Source of the DNA: Anaerolineae bacterium
Lineage (GTDB): Bacteria > Chloroflexota > Anaerolineae > Promineifilales > Promineifilaceae
Assembly (NCBI GenBank): GCA_030425205.1
Contig: JAUIAP010000025.1
Location: 1 to 64,000, forward strand
DNA: 64,000 nt
Direction of reading: 5' to 3'
A program made the position numbers and the translations under genes. Each line of letters begins with the position of its first letter. The stretch's first letter is position 1. Shown piece after piece: positions 17,926-27,576 of the stretch. The notes under the pieces are model-generated. The model made no database searches. It saw nothing but the letters and a program-made list of their open reading frames with translations, and was not told the origin of the DNA.

Positions 17926-19416
17926 TCAGCCACCACGTAGAACAAGCCATGTCACCGTTGAGGGAAAGAACATCACGATCAGGAGCGCGATCCCTTGCAA
18001 CACCATGAATGGCAGCGCACCTTTGTGTATATCGGCCGTTTCCACTTCGGGCGGCGCGACGCTCTGTAGATAAAAAAGCGAAAACCCGACAGGCGGCGAA
18101 ATAAACGCCATATTCAAATTGATGGCCATCATGACGCTAAACCAGACGAGCATCAGCGATGGCTCGACATGCGTTTGCGTTTCGGCCAATGCGAGTGCGG
18201 AGGGGACAAACAGCGGCATGACGATAAAGCTAATCTCAAGAAATTCGAGATTAATCCCTAACAAAAAGACCGCAATGTTGGCGATGACGATAAATCCCCA
18301 GAATCCACCGGGAATCCCCGTCAGCCACTCTTTGGCGATGCGCTGTCCACCCAACTGATCAAAAACCAAACCGAAGAACGCCGAGCAGAACAGGATTAAC
18401 AGGACGAGCGCGGTGATGTTAGACGTTTGGCGTGCAGCCTGTTTGAGGGTTTTCCAGTTGAGATTGCGATTGAGTGCAGCCAGCAGACATGCACCCGCCG
18501 CGCCAACGGCGCCTGCTTCAGTTGGGGTTGCGAATCCTTGAAAGATGCTGCCCAGCACGGAGAGAATCAAGAAGAGCGGTGGGACAACGGACACGAGCGT
18601 TTTGCGCGCTAAAGCCCAGCCGTGAATGTTGCGAGCCTCTGGGGGGAGGGCGGGAGCATCATTCGGCCGAACGATTGCAACGTAGACGACATAAAGCGCG
18701 TAGAGTGCGCTCAAGATTAGTCCCGGAACGAGTGCGCCCAAGAAGAGATCGCCGACCGATACGCCGACCTGATCGCTCAGGACGACCAGCACCAAACTAG
18801 GCGGCAACAGCTGCGCCATCGTCCCCGATGCGACGATAATGCCCGTCGCCAGCTTATGATCGTACCCGTAGCGTATCATCGTTGGCAGCGACAAAATGCC
18901 CATGACGATGACTGTTGCGGCAACAACCCCTGTCGCCGCTGCCAGCAATGTGCCCACCAGCACCACTGCTAAGGCAAGGCCACCCCGCAACGATCCCAAC
19001 AGCTGCCCGACGGTTGTCAACAACTCTTCGGCCAACCCCGACTTCTCAAAGACGGCACCCATAAAGACGAAAAAGGGAATTGCCAGCAGCGTGAAATCTG
19101 ACATCGAGCCAAACCATTTGTTGTGGAGTAGACCCAACCGCGCCAGAGGGAATAGCCCTGTGCTGATTCCGATGATGCCGAATAGAATCCCTGTTCCCGC
19201 AAAGGAGAATGCGACGGGATAGCCGCTTAATATCAGCACCAAGAAAAAGTCGAACATGATAATTGAATACCAACGTGGATCGACAAAAATGGCGATGATT
19301 GTGGCGACGATGCCAAAGGCTAGGGCTGTATAGTTGAATGACTTTAGCGGTGGAATTTTGAAGCCTTTCCAAAGTATGGGGAAGACCAAGATTGTGGCGA
19401 GTGCAATTAGTTCCAT
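17926..19416 (-). CDS. dctM: TRAP transporter large permease
   Basis: 496 residues with about 12-14 hydrophobic segments, the transport subunit of a TRAP system. The family signature (PF06808) is seen in [20 protein letters not shown] (quoted to 20 residues), [17 protein letters not shown] and MFISPP-type [14 protein letters not shown]. It couples uptake to an ion gradient and works with DctQ and the DctP-type protein. GAGGAGGG precedes ATG. It follows dctQ by 14 nt in one operon. Having the binding-protein gene convergent rather than in the same operon is unusual. Confidence 0.92.
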   Translation of the reverse strand: MELIALATILVFPILWKGFKIPPLKSFNYTALAFGIVATIIAIFVDPRWYSIIMFDFFLVLILSGYPVAFSFAGTGILFGIIGISTGLFPLARLGLLHNKWFGSMSDFTLLAIPFFVFMGAVFEKSGLAEELLTTVGQLLGSLRGGLALAVVLVGTLLAAATGVVAATVIVMGILSLPTMIRYGYDHKLATGIIVASGTMAQLLPPSLVLVVLSDQVGVSVGDLFLGALVPGLILSALYALYVVYVAIVRPNDAPALPPEARNIHGWALARKTLVSVVPPLFLILSVLGSIFQGFATPTEAGAVGAAGACLLAALNRNLNWKTLKQAARQTSNITALVLLILFCSAFFGLVFDQLGGQRIAKEWLTGIPGGFWGFIVIANIAVFLLGINLEFLEISFIVMPLFVPSALALAETQTHVEPSLMLVWFSVMMAINLNMAFISPPVGFSLFYLQSVAPPEVETADIHKGALPFMVLQGIALLIVMFFPSTVTWLVLRGG

Positions 19417-19430
19417 CGTTTCCCTCCTCT

Positions 19431-20033
19431 TTACTCGATGCGCACGGGTGCGTCCGTCTCAACGATTGTTTCTTTGAAAATATCACCTTCGCCACGAATG
19501 ATGGCGATATGTTTAATCAGTTCCGCAATCCCTTGCAGAAGTAGCGATGCAAATGCAACCAGCACCATTGATTTAATTGGCGCACGTGGCAGCCCGTTGG
19601 GATCTGAGGAAACCTCCCATTTTGAGAGGTCGAATGAGCCATCTGGCATTTGCCCCCAAGAAGTTAGAACAGATGGAAAGGTCACATAGAGAGCCAACAG
19701 GCAAAAGGGGATGAGTGCAAAGAGATGGCCGACGACATCAATCCATGCACGGGTTTTCTCGGACTGATCGGCAAACCAAAAATCGACGCGAACGTTGATT
19801 CCATTCTTGGTGATATAGGCAAAGCCAAAAAAGAAGATGAGGGTGTAGAGATACCACTGTGCCTCGATGACGGCGTTGGTGGTGATGGTTCGACCGAGAC
19901 GCTCGCCAGTGTAGCGCAAGACAACATTGACAAAGCCGACGAGAACGGTGATGAGGACGATGTAGGCTGAGAGTTCGCCTAAAAATTCGGAAATACGGTC
20001 TGCAAATTTTGTGAATTTGAGCAGCGGGCGCAT
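19431..20033 (-). CDS. dctQ: TRAP transporter small permease
   Basis: 200 residues with four membrane segments, the small subunit (PF04290). It has the family's RYTGERLGR...[30 protein letters not shown] region near residues 40-95 (quoted in parts), including the conserved E-x-Q-W-Y and NVRVD. AAGGAG is 8 nt before ATG. First gene of the dctQM operon. Confidence 0.9.
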   Translation of the reverse strand: MRPLLKFTKFADRISEFLGELSAYIVLITVLVGFVNVVLRYTGERLGRTITTNAVIEAQWYLYTLIFFFGFAYITKNGINVRVDFWFADQSEKTRAWIDVVGHLFALIPFCLLALYVTFPSVLTSWGQMPDGSFDLSKWEVSSDPNGLPRAPIKSMVLVAFASLLLQGIAELIKHIAIIRGEGDIFKETIVETDAPVRIE

Positions 20034-20159
20034 CTATTTTCTCCTTCACGGTTTTGTGCCGATGGTGCAAATCGGCCGATTCAAATCATTACATGAGCCA
20101 GTAGTTAAGCTAAATATAACACGATCCCAACGTTTTGCTAACGGATGCGCATGACGAAA

Positions 20160-21131
20160 TTAGCTACGGTGATTGATGCGGAGAATGGCGATTTTTGTCG
20201 AGTGATTGAAGGGGGTAGGGTCGGTGATAAAATCGGCCGAACTTCCCACAAAGTCCAAGCCAACGTCGATTTGACCCTCAATTGCAACATAGCCATCGAC
20301 GCACAATGACTCTAACGCCGTCATGTATGCCGCACCGCTCAAATAGAGCGCATTATTGACCGTCACGATCTGTCCGCCATCTTTTACCAATGGGCGCACC
20401 TTGTTGATCAGCCGCACAACATCTTTTTCTAAATTCAGGCGACCGCCTGCACTCTCAGCAAAGAAGGGGGGGTCGAGAATCACACAATCAAACTGCGCGT
20501 TTTGTCGATTGAGCCGTTTTGTCACAGACCAAAAATCGCCCGTGATAAAGTTTCGCTTGTCAATTGGGAATCCGTTGAGCGTGTGGGACGTCTTACCCAC
20601 GTTGAGAAAGCGTTTGTTGAGGTCCGTCTGCACCACTTGCGACGCACCAGCCGCCATCGCCGCGACGCCTAGACTTCCCGTATAGGCAAACGTGTTCAAT
20701 AGCGACTTGCCTGCCATATTATCCAACAGCCAGCGTCGCAAATTGCGCGTGTCGAGATAAAAGCTGGCGTCGCGATTCATGGTCAAATCGACCGCATACC
20801 AAACACCATGCTCTTGGACTTTGCGCGTCAACTGGGTGCCATAGATCAGCTGACCATTGCGCATCGTATCTGTCGTGCCATGTCGTCGCTTGAGCAATAT
20901 CGCATCGAGCCATGACATTGTGGTGGTCAGCCACTCTCGCGCTGCCACAACGCTCGTCTCATCATCCGACTTCGCGTAGTCATGAATAACGGCAGTCTGA
21001 CCATAGAGATCGATCACGAGTTCAGGATATCCTTCTAGAAAACCGTTGAAGAGGCGAAATGCGGCAGTATGACGCGCATCAAATAAGGACTTGCGGAGGG
21101 TAAGGGCGGCTGCTAACTGTTGGGTAATCAT
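20160..21131 (-). CDS. Class I SAM-dependent rRNA methyltransferase, RlmI/RlmK-like
   Basis: 323 residues. The N-terminal half resembles the substrate-recognition part of the RlmI/K family (FRLFNGFLEGYPELVIDLYG). The SAM domain has LLNTFAYTGSLGVAAMAAGA (motif I), VVQTDLNKRFL (motif II) and CVILDPPFF (the DPP-x-F motif IV of N/C5 base methylation). Expected role: methylation of a base in 23S rRNA. The exact position is not readable, and the protein is shorter than E. coli RlmI because no PUA domain is seen at the start. Confidence 0.85.
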   Translation of the reverse strand: MITQQLAAALTLRKSLFDARHTAAFRLFNGFLEGYPELVIDLYGQTAVIHDYAKSDDETSVVAAREWLTTTMSWLDAILLKRRHGTTDTMRNGQLIYGTQLTRKVQEHGVWYAVDLTMNRDASFYLDTRNLRRWLLDNMAGKSLLNTFAYTGSLGVAAMAAGASQVVQTDLNKRFLNVGKTSHTLNGFPIDKRNFITGDFWSVTKRLNRQNAQFDCVILDPPFFAESAGGRLNLEKDVVRLINKVRPLVKDGGQIVTVNNALYLSGAAYMTALESLCVDGYVAIEGQIDVGLDFVGSSADFITDPTPFNHSTKIAILRINHRS

Positions 21132-21398
21132 AACTGCTGGATCATAGCTGATAATCTACGATGAACCTGTCAAGGTCGCCATTATCATATTTTGCCTTGT
21201 TTTCGGAATGAAAGAAATGCTGCAATATGTTGGTTATATACTTAGCATTGTCACAACAGAGCAATTTCTATATTCAGATTTCCATTATGCACTAGAACGC
21301 TCTAAAAGACGTAGCGTGGAGGCATCCCTCGAAACAGGTGCTATTTGGAAAATGTATTGGTTTGACAGGTTTTGTCTTAAAGGGTAAAGGTAATCAAA

Positions 21399-21689
21399 AT
21401 GGCAAATATAACGGAAGCATTGATCCAAAATGCTGCACAAACACAGCATATCGCCAGGATTGGGTTGAACGGCTATAAGCGTTTCGCACAGAATCCCGTT
21501 CGACAGGAAGGAACATCACGCCTCATTTGGAGCTTCACCGTCTTAGATGGCAATCGCAAAGCATTAAAGCAGTCATGGCTAAATAACCAAGCCATGACGT
21601 TAAAGATACCACAGGGCAATGTGGCTTATGTGCGCGTTGCCGCATTGCCAAGCGATGAGCATAGTTTTGGGCTCTTAGAATTTCTCTAA
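21399..21689 (+). CDS. Unrecognised 96-residue protein
   Basis: A small soluble protein with no signal peptide or membrane segment and no family recognised. It opens MANITEALIQNAAQTQHIAR and ends SFGLLEFL. A weak purine-rich site (TAAAGGTAA) precedes ATG. It has its own upstream gap of 267 nt on the plus strand and is convergent with galE. Coding is supported by a full-length frame between clear neighbours, not by homology. Confidence 0.55.
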   Translation: MANITEALIQNAAQTQHIARIGLNGYKRFAQNPVRQEGTSRLIWSFTVLDGNRKALKQSWLNNQAMTLKIPQGNVAYVRVAALPSDEHSFGLLEFL

Positions 21690-21805
21690 CTGTTTTTCAA
21701 CACAAATGTATGTGTTGCGGGAAATTCAGTTCCCGCAACTGTCCGACTGCATTGCATTTTGCTATTGCAATATTGCTAGACCTGCGAAATCGTCACTTTC
21801 GGCCG

Positions 21806-22786
21806 TTAACTTTGCCCATACCCCTGGGGATTGGCCGACATCCATTCCCATGCATCACTGATGACAGAACGAATATCTGAGTGTCGTGGTTCCCAGCCTA
21901 ATTCTCGGCCGATTTTTTCCGAACTTGCAATCAACGTGGCAGGATCACCTGCGCGGCGCGGGCCTGCAACCGCAGGAATGGGATGCCCTGTCACCTCACG
22001 TGCCGTCTCGATGATCTCCTGCACGGTAAAACCGTTGCCAGTCCCCAAATTGTAGGTGCGACTGCCCTGATCGAGCGCACGCAATGCCAAGATGTGTGCG
22101 CTTGCCAAGTCGAGAACGTGGATATAGTCGCGCACGCATGTGCCGTCGCGGGTCTCATAATCATCCCCAAAAACGGTGATCTGCTCGCGTTGTCCCAATG
22201 CTACTTGCAAGACAATTGGTATCAAGTGGGTTTCGGGATCGTGATCCTCACCCAACCCAAGCCCACAGCCACACGCATTAAAGTAGCGTAGCGCAGCATA
22301 TTTCATCCCTTTCGTCACGTCTAGCCAGTGCAGCATGCGCTCCAGAATTGCCTTGCTCTCGCCATAAGGGCTGCCCGGCACGATTCGTTCCTGCTCATCA
22401 ATCGGCATTCGTTCGGGGTCGTCAAACAAATTGGCGGTTGAGGACAAGACAAATTTGAGTGTGCCATGCGCAACCGCAGTCTCCAACAGATTCAATCCAT
22501 TGACAATATTCTCACGCAAATAAAGAAATGGCTTTTCCATCGATTCGCCGACAAGCGTGTGAGACGCAAAGTGCATGACTGCATCGGGCTTATGCTCGGC
22601 AAATAGCTGATCGAGAAGTGATTTATCGGCCAAATCTCCCTCGATAAACGTTGCGTCAGGATGTACCGCCTCCCGATGACCTTGATACAAATTGTCGAGG
22701 ACAATGACATCATCCCCTTGTCGAATCAACTCGTGCGCGACGTGCGAACCAATAAAACCCGCGCCGCCAGTGACTAATACTTTCAT
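21806..22786 (-). CDS. galE: UDP-glucose 4-epimerase
   Basis: About 326 residues, an extended short-chain dehydrogenase. It interconverts UDP-glucose and UDP-galactose with bound [12 protein letters not shown] at the N-terminus binds NAD. The catalytic Tyr-x3-Lys is in SPYGESK, with SSTAN supplying the Ser/Thr. C-terminal [12 protein letters not shown] and [12 protein letters not shown] are the usual GalE features. ATG 22786 is chosen because it begins the fold and AAAGGA precedes it. Supplies activated galactose for surface glycans. Confidence 0.93.
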   Translation of the reverse strand: MKVLVTGGAGFIGSHVAHELIRQGDDVIVLDNLYQGHREAVHPDATFIEGDLADKSLLDQLFAEHKPDAVMHFASHTLVGESMEKPFLYLRENIVNGLNLLETAVAHGTLKFVLSSTANLFDDPERMPIDEQERIVPGSPYGESKAILERMLHWLDVTKGMKYAALRYFNACGCGLGLGEDHDPETHLIPIVLQVALGQREQITVFGDDYETRDGTCVRDYIHVLDLASAHILALRALDQGSRTYNLGTGNGFTVQEIIETAREVTGHPIPAVAGPRRAGDPATLIASSEKIGRELGWEPRHSDIRSVISDAWEWMSANPQGYGQS

Positions 22787-22910
22787 GTAAATCCTTTGTT
22801 GTGTTACGTCGTTTGTAAGAATCAACCGCGATAATACTCAATTATGAGGGGGTGGTCTAGCAATGGGGCTTACGATTTGCCACCGCTAACCATCCCGCCG
22901 CGTGGGAGCT

Positions 22911-24158
22911 ATGAAAGTATCGTTTATTGTTGTATTGGTATTGGTGCTGCTTGGCTGTACCGGAAAAAGTGGCACGACCACACAGACGCAAATGAATACG
23001 GGGGTAGAGCCGATAAGTTATACCTCCTTCACAGGTGAGACATACCGTCTCGCTGGCAATGCCTTCTTGGAAACGTTTGACGGCACGCCGACGGCACCGC
23101 GAATTTGGGGAAATTCGGCCGATTGGCAAATCGCCGTTCATGCCCGTCAACAGGAAAATTGGTATGAACTGGAGCCGATGGCCGCGCAATATAGCCGCAG
23201 CTGTGACGAACCCCCCAACACACACTCCATCAGTCGATATGATGAAACGGTCTATCAATGTGAGGATCATATCTCAACCGCCATCAGCGCAACTGCCTAT
23301 GGTGTGATCTATCTTACACCCGCCTATCTCGTAGATTTCAGCGAAGAGGCGACTATCCGCTTTGAGCTTTCCACTGCGCGCCAAACGCCGCGCGACTGGG
23401 TTGATCTCTGGATTTCCCCCTATGAAGAGCAACTGGTCTATCCGCTCAACTCATGGCTGCCCGACCTAGCGGGTGAGCCACGAAACGCGATCCACGTGCG
23501 GCTTGATCTAAGCGAAAATTCGCGCTGGTATGCTGAAGTTGTCGATAATTTTGAAGTGACAGAGCTGACTGGCACGGCAAAATCTTGGCAAGGGTATGAG
23601 GAGTTTATTGCACCAGCATTTGACGAGCGGCAGGTGTTTGAGCTGAATATCTCCCCCACACATCTACGTTTTGGCATGCCTGAGTATGATTTCTGGTGGT
23701 ATGATGAAACGATTCCAGAGCTAGATTGGACAAACGGTATCGTCCAATTTGGGCACCACTCCTATAGTCCGGGCGCGGCGTGTGACTTTGATGGCTCATG
23801 CAGTGCGACGACGTGGCATTGGGACAACATCGCCATCGAACCGACCACCCCGTTTACGATAATCCACAGTGAGAGCCGTATTGCTGACGCGGACAATCCG
23901 AGCATGACGTTTGAGCGTTCCGCCCCACGCGGTGCCTATCTGCGCTTCGCTGCAATTGGGGATGAGATCGAGGTCAGTTTTGACGGGGGCGACTCGTGGA
24001 AGTCGGCGAAAGAGCAGACACAAGCCAATGCAAGCGATGATAGGTTCCGTTCATATTGGATGCAAATCCCTGTCGGAACTGACAGCGTTGAATTCCGATC
24101 TAGCGGCTGGTGGGGTGGGGCGTGGCACGTGCGTGACGTGTCACTTTGGCAAAAATAA
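22911..24158 (+). CDS. Unrecognised secreted lipoprotein
   Basis: About 415 residues. A short hydrophobic signal ends in a lipobox (LVLLGCTGKS), so it should be lipid-anchored outside the membrane. The body is rich in Trp, Tyr, Asp and Ser, looks all-beta, and has a concanavalin-like rhythm (FDGTPTAPRIWGNSADW; AIHVRLDL; NGIVQFGHHSYSP). A lectin/glycanase-like jelly roll is possible, but no catalytic motif was recognised. GTG 22902 is a possible earlier start; ATG 22911 was preferred. A strong terminator follows. Confidence 0.75.
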   Translation: MKVSFIVVLVLVLLGCTGKSGTTTQTQMNTGVEPISYTSFTGETYRLAGNAFLETFDGTPTAPRIWGNSADWQIAVHARQQENWYELEPMAAQYSRSCDEPPNTHSISRYDETVYQCEDHISTAISATAYGVIYLTPAYLVDFSEEATIRFELSTARQTPRDWVDLWISPYEEQLVYPLNSWLPDLAGEPRNAIHVRLDLSENSRWYAEVVDNFEVTELTGTAKSWQGYEEFIAPAFDERQVFELNISPTHLRFGMPEYDFWWYDETIPELDWTNGIVQFGHHSYSPGAACDFDGSCSATTWHWDNIAIEPTTPFTIIHSESRIADADNPSMTFERSAPRGAYLRFAAIGDEIEVSFDGGDSWKSAKEQTQANASDDRFRSYWMQIPVGTDSVEFRSSGWWGGAWHVRDVSLWQK

Positions 24159-24477
24159 TTGTCGGGATCGTCGTAAGTTTTGATAGACCATACAACAGAT
24201 AAGTGGGTGATTGTGCAGATTTTGCTCAATCACCCACTTATTTTTTTGCCACACAAACGAGAATCAAGTGATATTATCACACTAAACACCCTCAACCAGA
24301 GACAAAATCATCCTAGCTTAACTGAAACCTTACAAAAAATCGTGAATTAGCGAAAATGTCCCAGTATTGGTACTAAGTTCCTATTTTGTCTCGCGCAACC
24401 GTAAGATTCCAAACAAGTCTCACTACCCATAATCAACGTTATTAACGAGTATAAGTAGCTGTATTGGAGTTAGTAAC
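24159..24477 (+). promoter_or_regulatory. 319-bp gap: terminator, then A/T-rich leader of the metalloprotease
   Basis: The gap holds a terminator (24199-24247) and about 230 nt of A/T-rich DNA with short repeats such as ATTAACGAGT. No open frame or structured RNA was recognised. The promoter of the metalloprotease gene should lie here, but no -35/-10 pair could be chosen with confidence. Confidence 0.4.
24199..24247 (+). terminator. Intrinsic terminator
   Basis: ATAAGTGGGTGATTG (24199-24213) pairs exactly with CAATCACCCACTTAT (24227-24241), and the T-run continues to 24247. It ends the lipoprotein transcript. Confidence 0.92.
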
Positions 24478-24480
24478 GTG

Positions 24481-25764
24481 ATGTATAAATTAGCCGTTTG
24501 GACGTTTTTATTATTGATTTTGATGGCAAGTTTGCAGGGTGCTGGTGCACAATCGGCCGAATGGCTTTCGGCCGATATTGGTTTCTTCCCAGATAGCAAT
24601 GTTGAACAAATTCAGGCGATTTATCTTGCAGATAGCACGGCTGAGGCAATTGACGCTGAGGTTTCGGCCGATATTGTGGCCCATCCCCAACGCATCACAA
24701 ACGACCGTACAACGCAATCCACGCCGCCCGTGCGCGCGACTGGACTAAACAATCTGCTCATCTTGCCGTGCGCCTTTGCTGACCAACCGATTCCGACACT
24801 GCGTGACAACTACTTTAGCGACATGCGAGATGAACTGCGTCTATACTGGCGCGAACTCTCATACGACCAACTCGACATCGGCGAATCGGAAATTACAAAT
24901 TGGTATACGTTGCCGCTGACGCTGGAGGCGTATCAGCAGATGGACATCACGAGCGCATTGACGCTGATCTTTGAGCAATGCACCGCCGCTGCTGATTTAG
25001 AAGTCGATTTTAGCGACATCGCCATGATCAACATCCTGCTCAACGAGTCGCTGGGCGCATCATGGGCAGGGCAACGGCAAGCCAATTTGGATGGTACGTT
25101 TAAGCTGTGGCCGATCACATGGAATATGGATTGGGCATGGGAACGCAGCGGACGTTACACGCTCAAACATGAGATGGGGCATCTATTCGGGATGTCACAC
25201 TCGATGGGCAAGAATGGCAGCGAGTATGGCAACAGTTGGGATACGATGAGCCACTCTCTTTCGCAGCACACAATTGGCTACAACAAGATGCAGTTGGGTT
25301 GGCTGGATTCGGCCGAAATCGCGCAGGTCAACAGTGGAACAACCCAAACCTATACACTCTCCGCGCTCGCGTCACCCGTCGCAGGCGTTAAACTGCTGAC
25401 CGTTCCCGTTGTTGGCAGCGAGACAGACCTCTTTACGGTCGAGTTTCGTCAAATTGGCGGTTATGACAAAATGATTATCGGAACAAGCATCGTCATCCAC
25501 GAAATCGACTACGAAAGAGAAATCATCAACCCGATTAGCCACACACCGCAAATCATTCCCGTGCAGCTCTCTCAATTTACGCAGGAAAGCATTCATAATG
25601 GTGACTCACTTTGGGAGGCTGGCGAAACTTTTATCAGCCCAGAAGGGGTGCAGATACACATCAGCGCAATCGATACTGATTGCGCTGATCTTCTCTGCGG
25701 GACGGCGACTGTTACGGTAACCAATCCCGGCTATACAACTTTTCTACCGACGGTTCGCCGCTAA
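24481..25764 (+). CDS. Secreted M6/M11-like zinc metalloprotease
   Basis: About 427 residues with a signal peptide (residues 1-23, ending GAGAQ). The N-terminal part has the M6-type start LLILPCAFADQPIP and YWRELSYDQLDI. The active site HEMGHLFGMSH is at about 230-240, and its third His makes it the extended metzincin-like HExxHxxGxxH. SWDTMSH follows as a Met-turn-like segment. A C-terminal beta domain ends in PTVRR. It is expected to cleave extracellular protein. GTG 24478, one codon earlier, is nearly as likely a start because GGAG lies 8 nt from it. Confidence 0.85.
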   Translation: MYKLAVWTFLLLILMASLQGAGAQSAEWLSADIGFFPDSNVEQIQAIYLADSTAEAIDAEVSADIVAHPQRITNDRTTQSTPPVRATGLNNLLILPCAFADQPIPTLRDNYFSDMRDELRLYWRELSYDQLDIGESEITNWYTLPLTLEAYQQMDITSALTLIFEQCTAAADLEVDFSDIAMINILLNESLGASWAGQRQANLDGTFKLWPITWNMDWAWERSGRYTLKHEMGHLFGMSHSMGKNGSEYGNSWDTMSHSLSQHTIGYNKMQLGWLDSAEIAQVNSGTTQTYTLSALASPVAGVKLLTVPVVGSETDLFTVEFRQIGGYDKMIIGTSIVIHEIDYEREIINPISHTPQIIPVQLSQFTQESIHNGDSLWEAGETFISPEGVQIHISAIDTDCADLLCGTATVTVTNPGYTTFLPTVRR

Positions 25765-25797
25765 TTGGCCTGAAACACAGTGTGAAAAGAACGCTCT

Positions 25798-27267
25798 CTA
25801 TGGAAATGTCCACGAGGAAGGTGGCACAAAGTCTAACATTTGCCCATATTCATCGAACCAGCCGCAACTGCCCGGACACGCTGCCGGATTATCGGGGGGT
25901 GGGGGAGCTGGTGCAGTAAAGATGATGGGAATGTAGACCTCGTTGGCGAGGTTCTCACGGGGCAGTTGCGTTTCAGAAGCGGTATCGTCCGCTGTTGCAG
26001 TCGCCGCACGCCCTGCATAGCCTTTGCCAACTGCTAGGAGCGGAACCTGTTCCAGATCACCCCCTTGGATGCGCTCAACACGATAGAAAATCGCTTCAGC
26101 CCGATAGGTGTGATTGTAGACTTGCTGTAAGACGGCGCTTGAACAGTTCCCCGCCGTCATACATGGCTGGTAACTCATGCCGGGTGGCAGGAAAAGTTCG
26201 GCCGATTTGATTGAATCAAAGTTTTCATAGATGTTTGCGCCGTGTGGGTAGACAGCTTGGAAGTAGTCTAAAAACTGTTGATTCCCTTGCGTGTCCGCAT
26301 CGCGCCAGTGTCCAAGTCGCGGCAACAGGGCCGCGCTAACATGGTCTGTTGAGGTCCATTCATAGCTGCTCGTATTAAACGCAAAGCGATAGGTTCCGTG
26401 ACTATCGCCCGTGCCGCCATACATGTCATGGGAGGATGTGGGGGATTTGATGAACACATAGTCAGACGAGTTTATGGCGGCCTTCTGTGCTGCGGTCAAG
26501 TCAAACCAGTTGACAATCGGATCATGTCTGAATGGGTAGGTTGACCCCATCTGTGACTGCAAACCAGCTAAGTTACCTGCGGCGCCAACACCGATGTACG
26601 AGTGTACATTCGTATTAACGTGATGATAAACCTTCGTGATGGAGATTTTATCTTGGCGCGGCATTGTGAACACGGCCGTCACGTTTGGCAGGGCGGCATC
26701 GAGCATAAACTTGCAGCCGCGATTGGCTGGTACAACGATAGAGCCGTTTGAAAACTGTACCGTACCATTGACTTTTGGATAGCGCGAGATGGGAGTATTT
26801 GCGCCAGCGTCTGGCTGAATTTGTCCTGCCTGCACATATTCAAATGTACTTTGAATCCGGCTGGTGACATCTGTGCCGTTGCTATAGACGCGCATCGTGG
26901 CAGGTGGCTGCACCGTTCCCGTATGGTCGAGTTGGGGTGATTCCCCCAAGCACCAAACTTCGCGCTTGTTTGTAATGTTATAGTTGACGGTCACGGCAAT
27001 GTTGTCACCGCTGACAACGCCGCTATCGTACTTGACTGTGCCACTACCCGGTATCCAAACAAGCACGGCATCGTGCAGGTCGGACTCAGGAATAAGTCCA
27101 GTCAACGTTGCCAGATTAAGCCCCATTGGCTCTAGCCAATCGGGGGCAATGCGTGTTTGATCTTGGGTTGCATTTTCGGCCGAACTGACGCCGATAAGAA
27201 CTGCTAAGAGCACCAGTAGCACCAGCAGGAATGTGATAGGTCGTTTTGACAATGTGGACGCTGTCAT
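25798..27267 (-). CDS. Unrecognised secreted protein
   Basis: About 489 residues. The signal peptide has a strong hydrophobic core (TFLLVLLVLLAVLIGVSSA). The body is Asn/Thr/Ser-rich and beta-like, has four or more Cys (WCLGES, CKFMLD, CMTAGNCSS), and ends with a Pro-rich stretch (APAPPPPDNPAAC) and a Cys pair. No family was recognised. AGGTGAG precedes ATG 27267. It is convergent with the metalloprotease gene, 33 nt apart. Confidence 0.72.
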   Translation of the reverse strand: MTASTLSKRPITFLLVLLVLLAVLIGVSSAENATQDQTRIAPDWLEPMGLNLATLTGLIPESDLHDAVLVWIPGSGTVKYDSGVVSGDNIAVTVNYNITNKREVWCLGESPQLDHTGTVQPPATMRVYSNGTDVTSRIQSTFEYVQAGQIQPDAGANTPISRYPKVNGTVQFSNGSIVVPANRGCKFMLDAALPNVTAVFTMPRQDKISITKVYHHVNTNVHSYIGVGAAGNLAGLQSQMGSTYPFRHDPIVNWFDLTAAQKAAINSSDYVFIKSPTSSHDMYGGTGDSHGTYRFAFNTSSYEWTSTDHVSAALLPRLGHWRDADTQGNQQFLDYFQAVYPHGANIYENFDSIKSAELFLPPGMSYQPCMTAGNCSSAVLQQVYNHTYRAEAIFYRVERIQGGDLEQVPLLAVGKGYAGRAATATADDTASETQLPRENLANEVYIPIIFTAPAPPPPDNPAACPGSCGWFDEYGQMLDFVPPSSWTFP

Positions 27268-27576
27268 AAGTCTCACCTCATTTGAATTTTGTAAACGTCA
27301 TATAGTACAAAGCTAACTATATATATACAAGCACATCTTAAGGTGAATCGAAAGACATATCAGTTTTTCTATCTTTTTATGCGAATAAAGTGAACATCTT
27401 GCTGGTGATATGGGTGTGTGGGGCTATAAAATATCCAACAAACTTGAAATTTGTTTCAAAAATTTGCGGGTATATTGGGTCTCTACAACTTAACTTCTTG
27501 GCTTGATCGCCCTGTATGCGGCGCAAGAAAATTTCGATAGGGTGTGGTGACGCAGCCAACACACCCTCGTTCAAAA
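27268..27576 (-). other. 309-bp gap with terminator and A/T-rich region
   Basis: It contains the likely terminator of the upstream membrane-protein gene at 27539-27567 and, nearer the secreted-protein gene, an alternating TA stretch (CTATATATATAC near 27317) that may mark a promoter. A short open frame across 27377-27928 overlaps the membrane-protein gene and is not considered real. Confidence 0.5.
27539..27567 (-). terminator. Terminator-like hairpin
   Basis: AGGGTGTG (27539-27546) pairs with CACACCCT (27560-27567) with a 13-nt loop that can pair partly itself. On the minus strand it is followed by ATCGAAATTTTC. It lies 10 nt past the stop of the membrane-protein gene. Confidence 0.65.

Noticed and set aside
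21132-21398. Possible riboswitch or small RNA before the 96-residue gene
   Set aside because: No conserved core or convincing long-range stem could be seen; only A/T-rich sequence.
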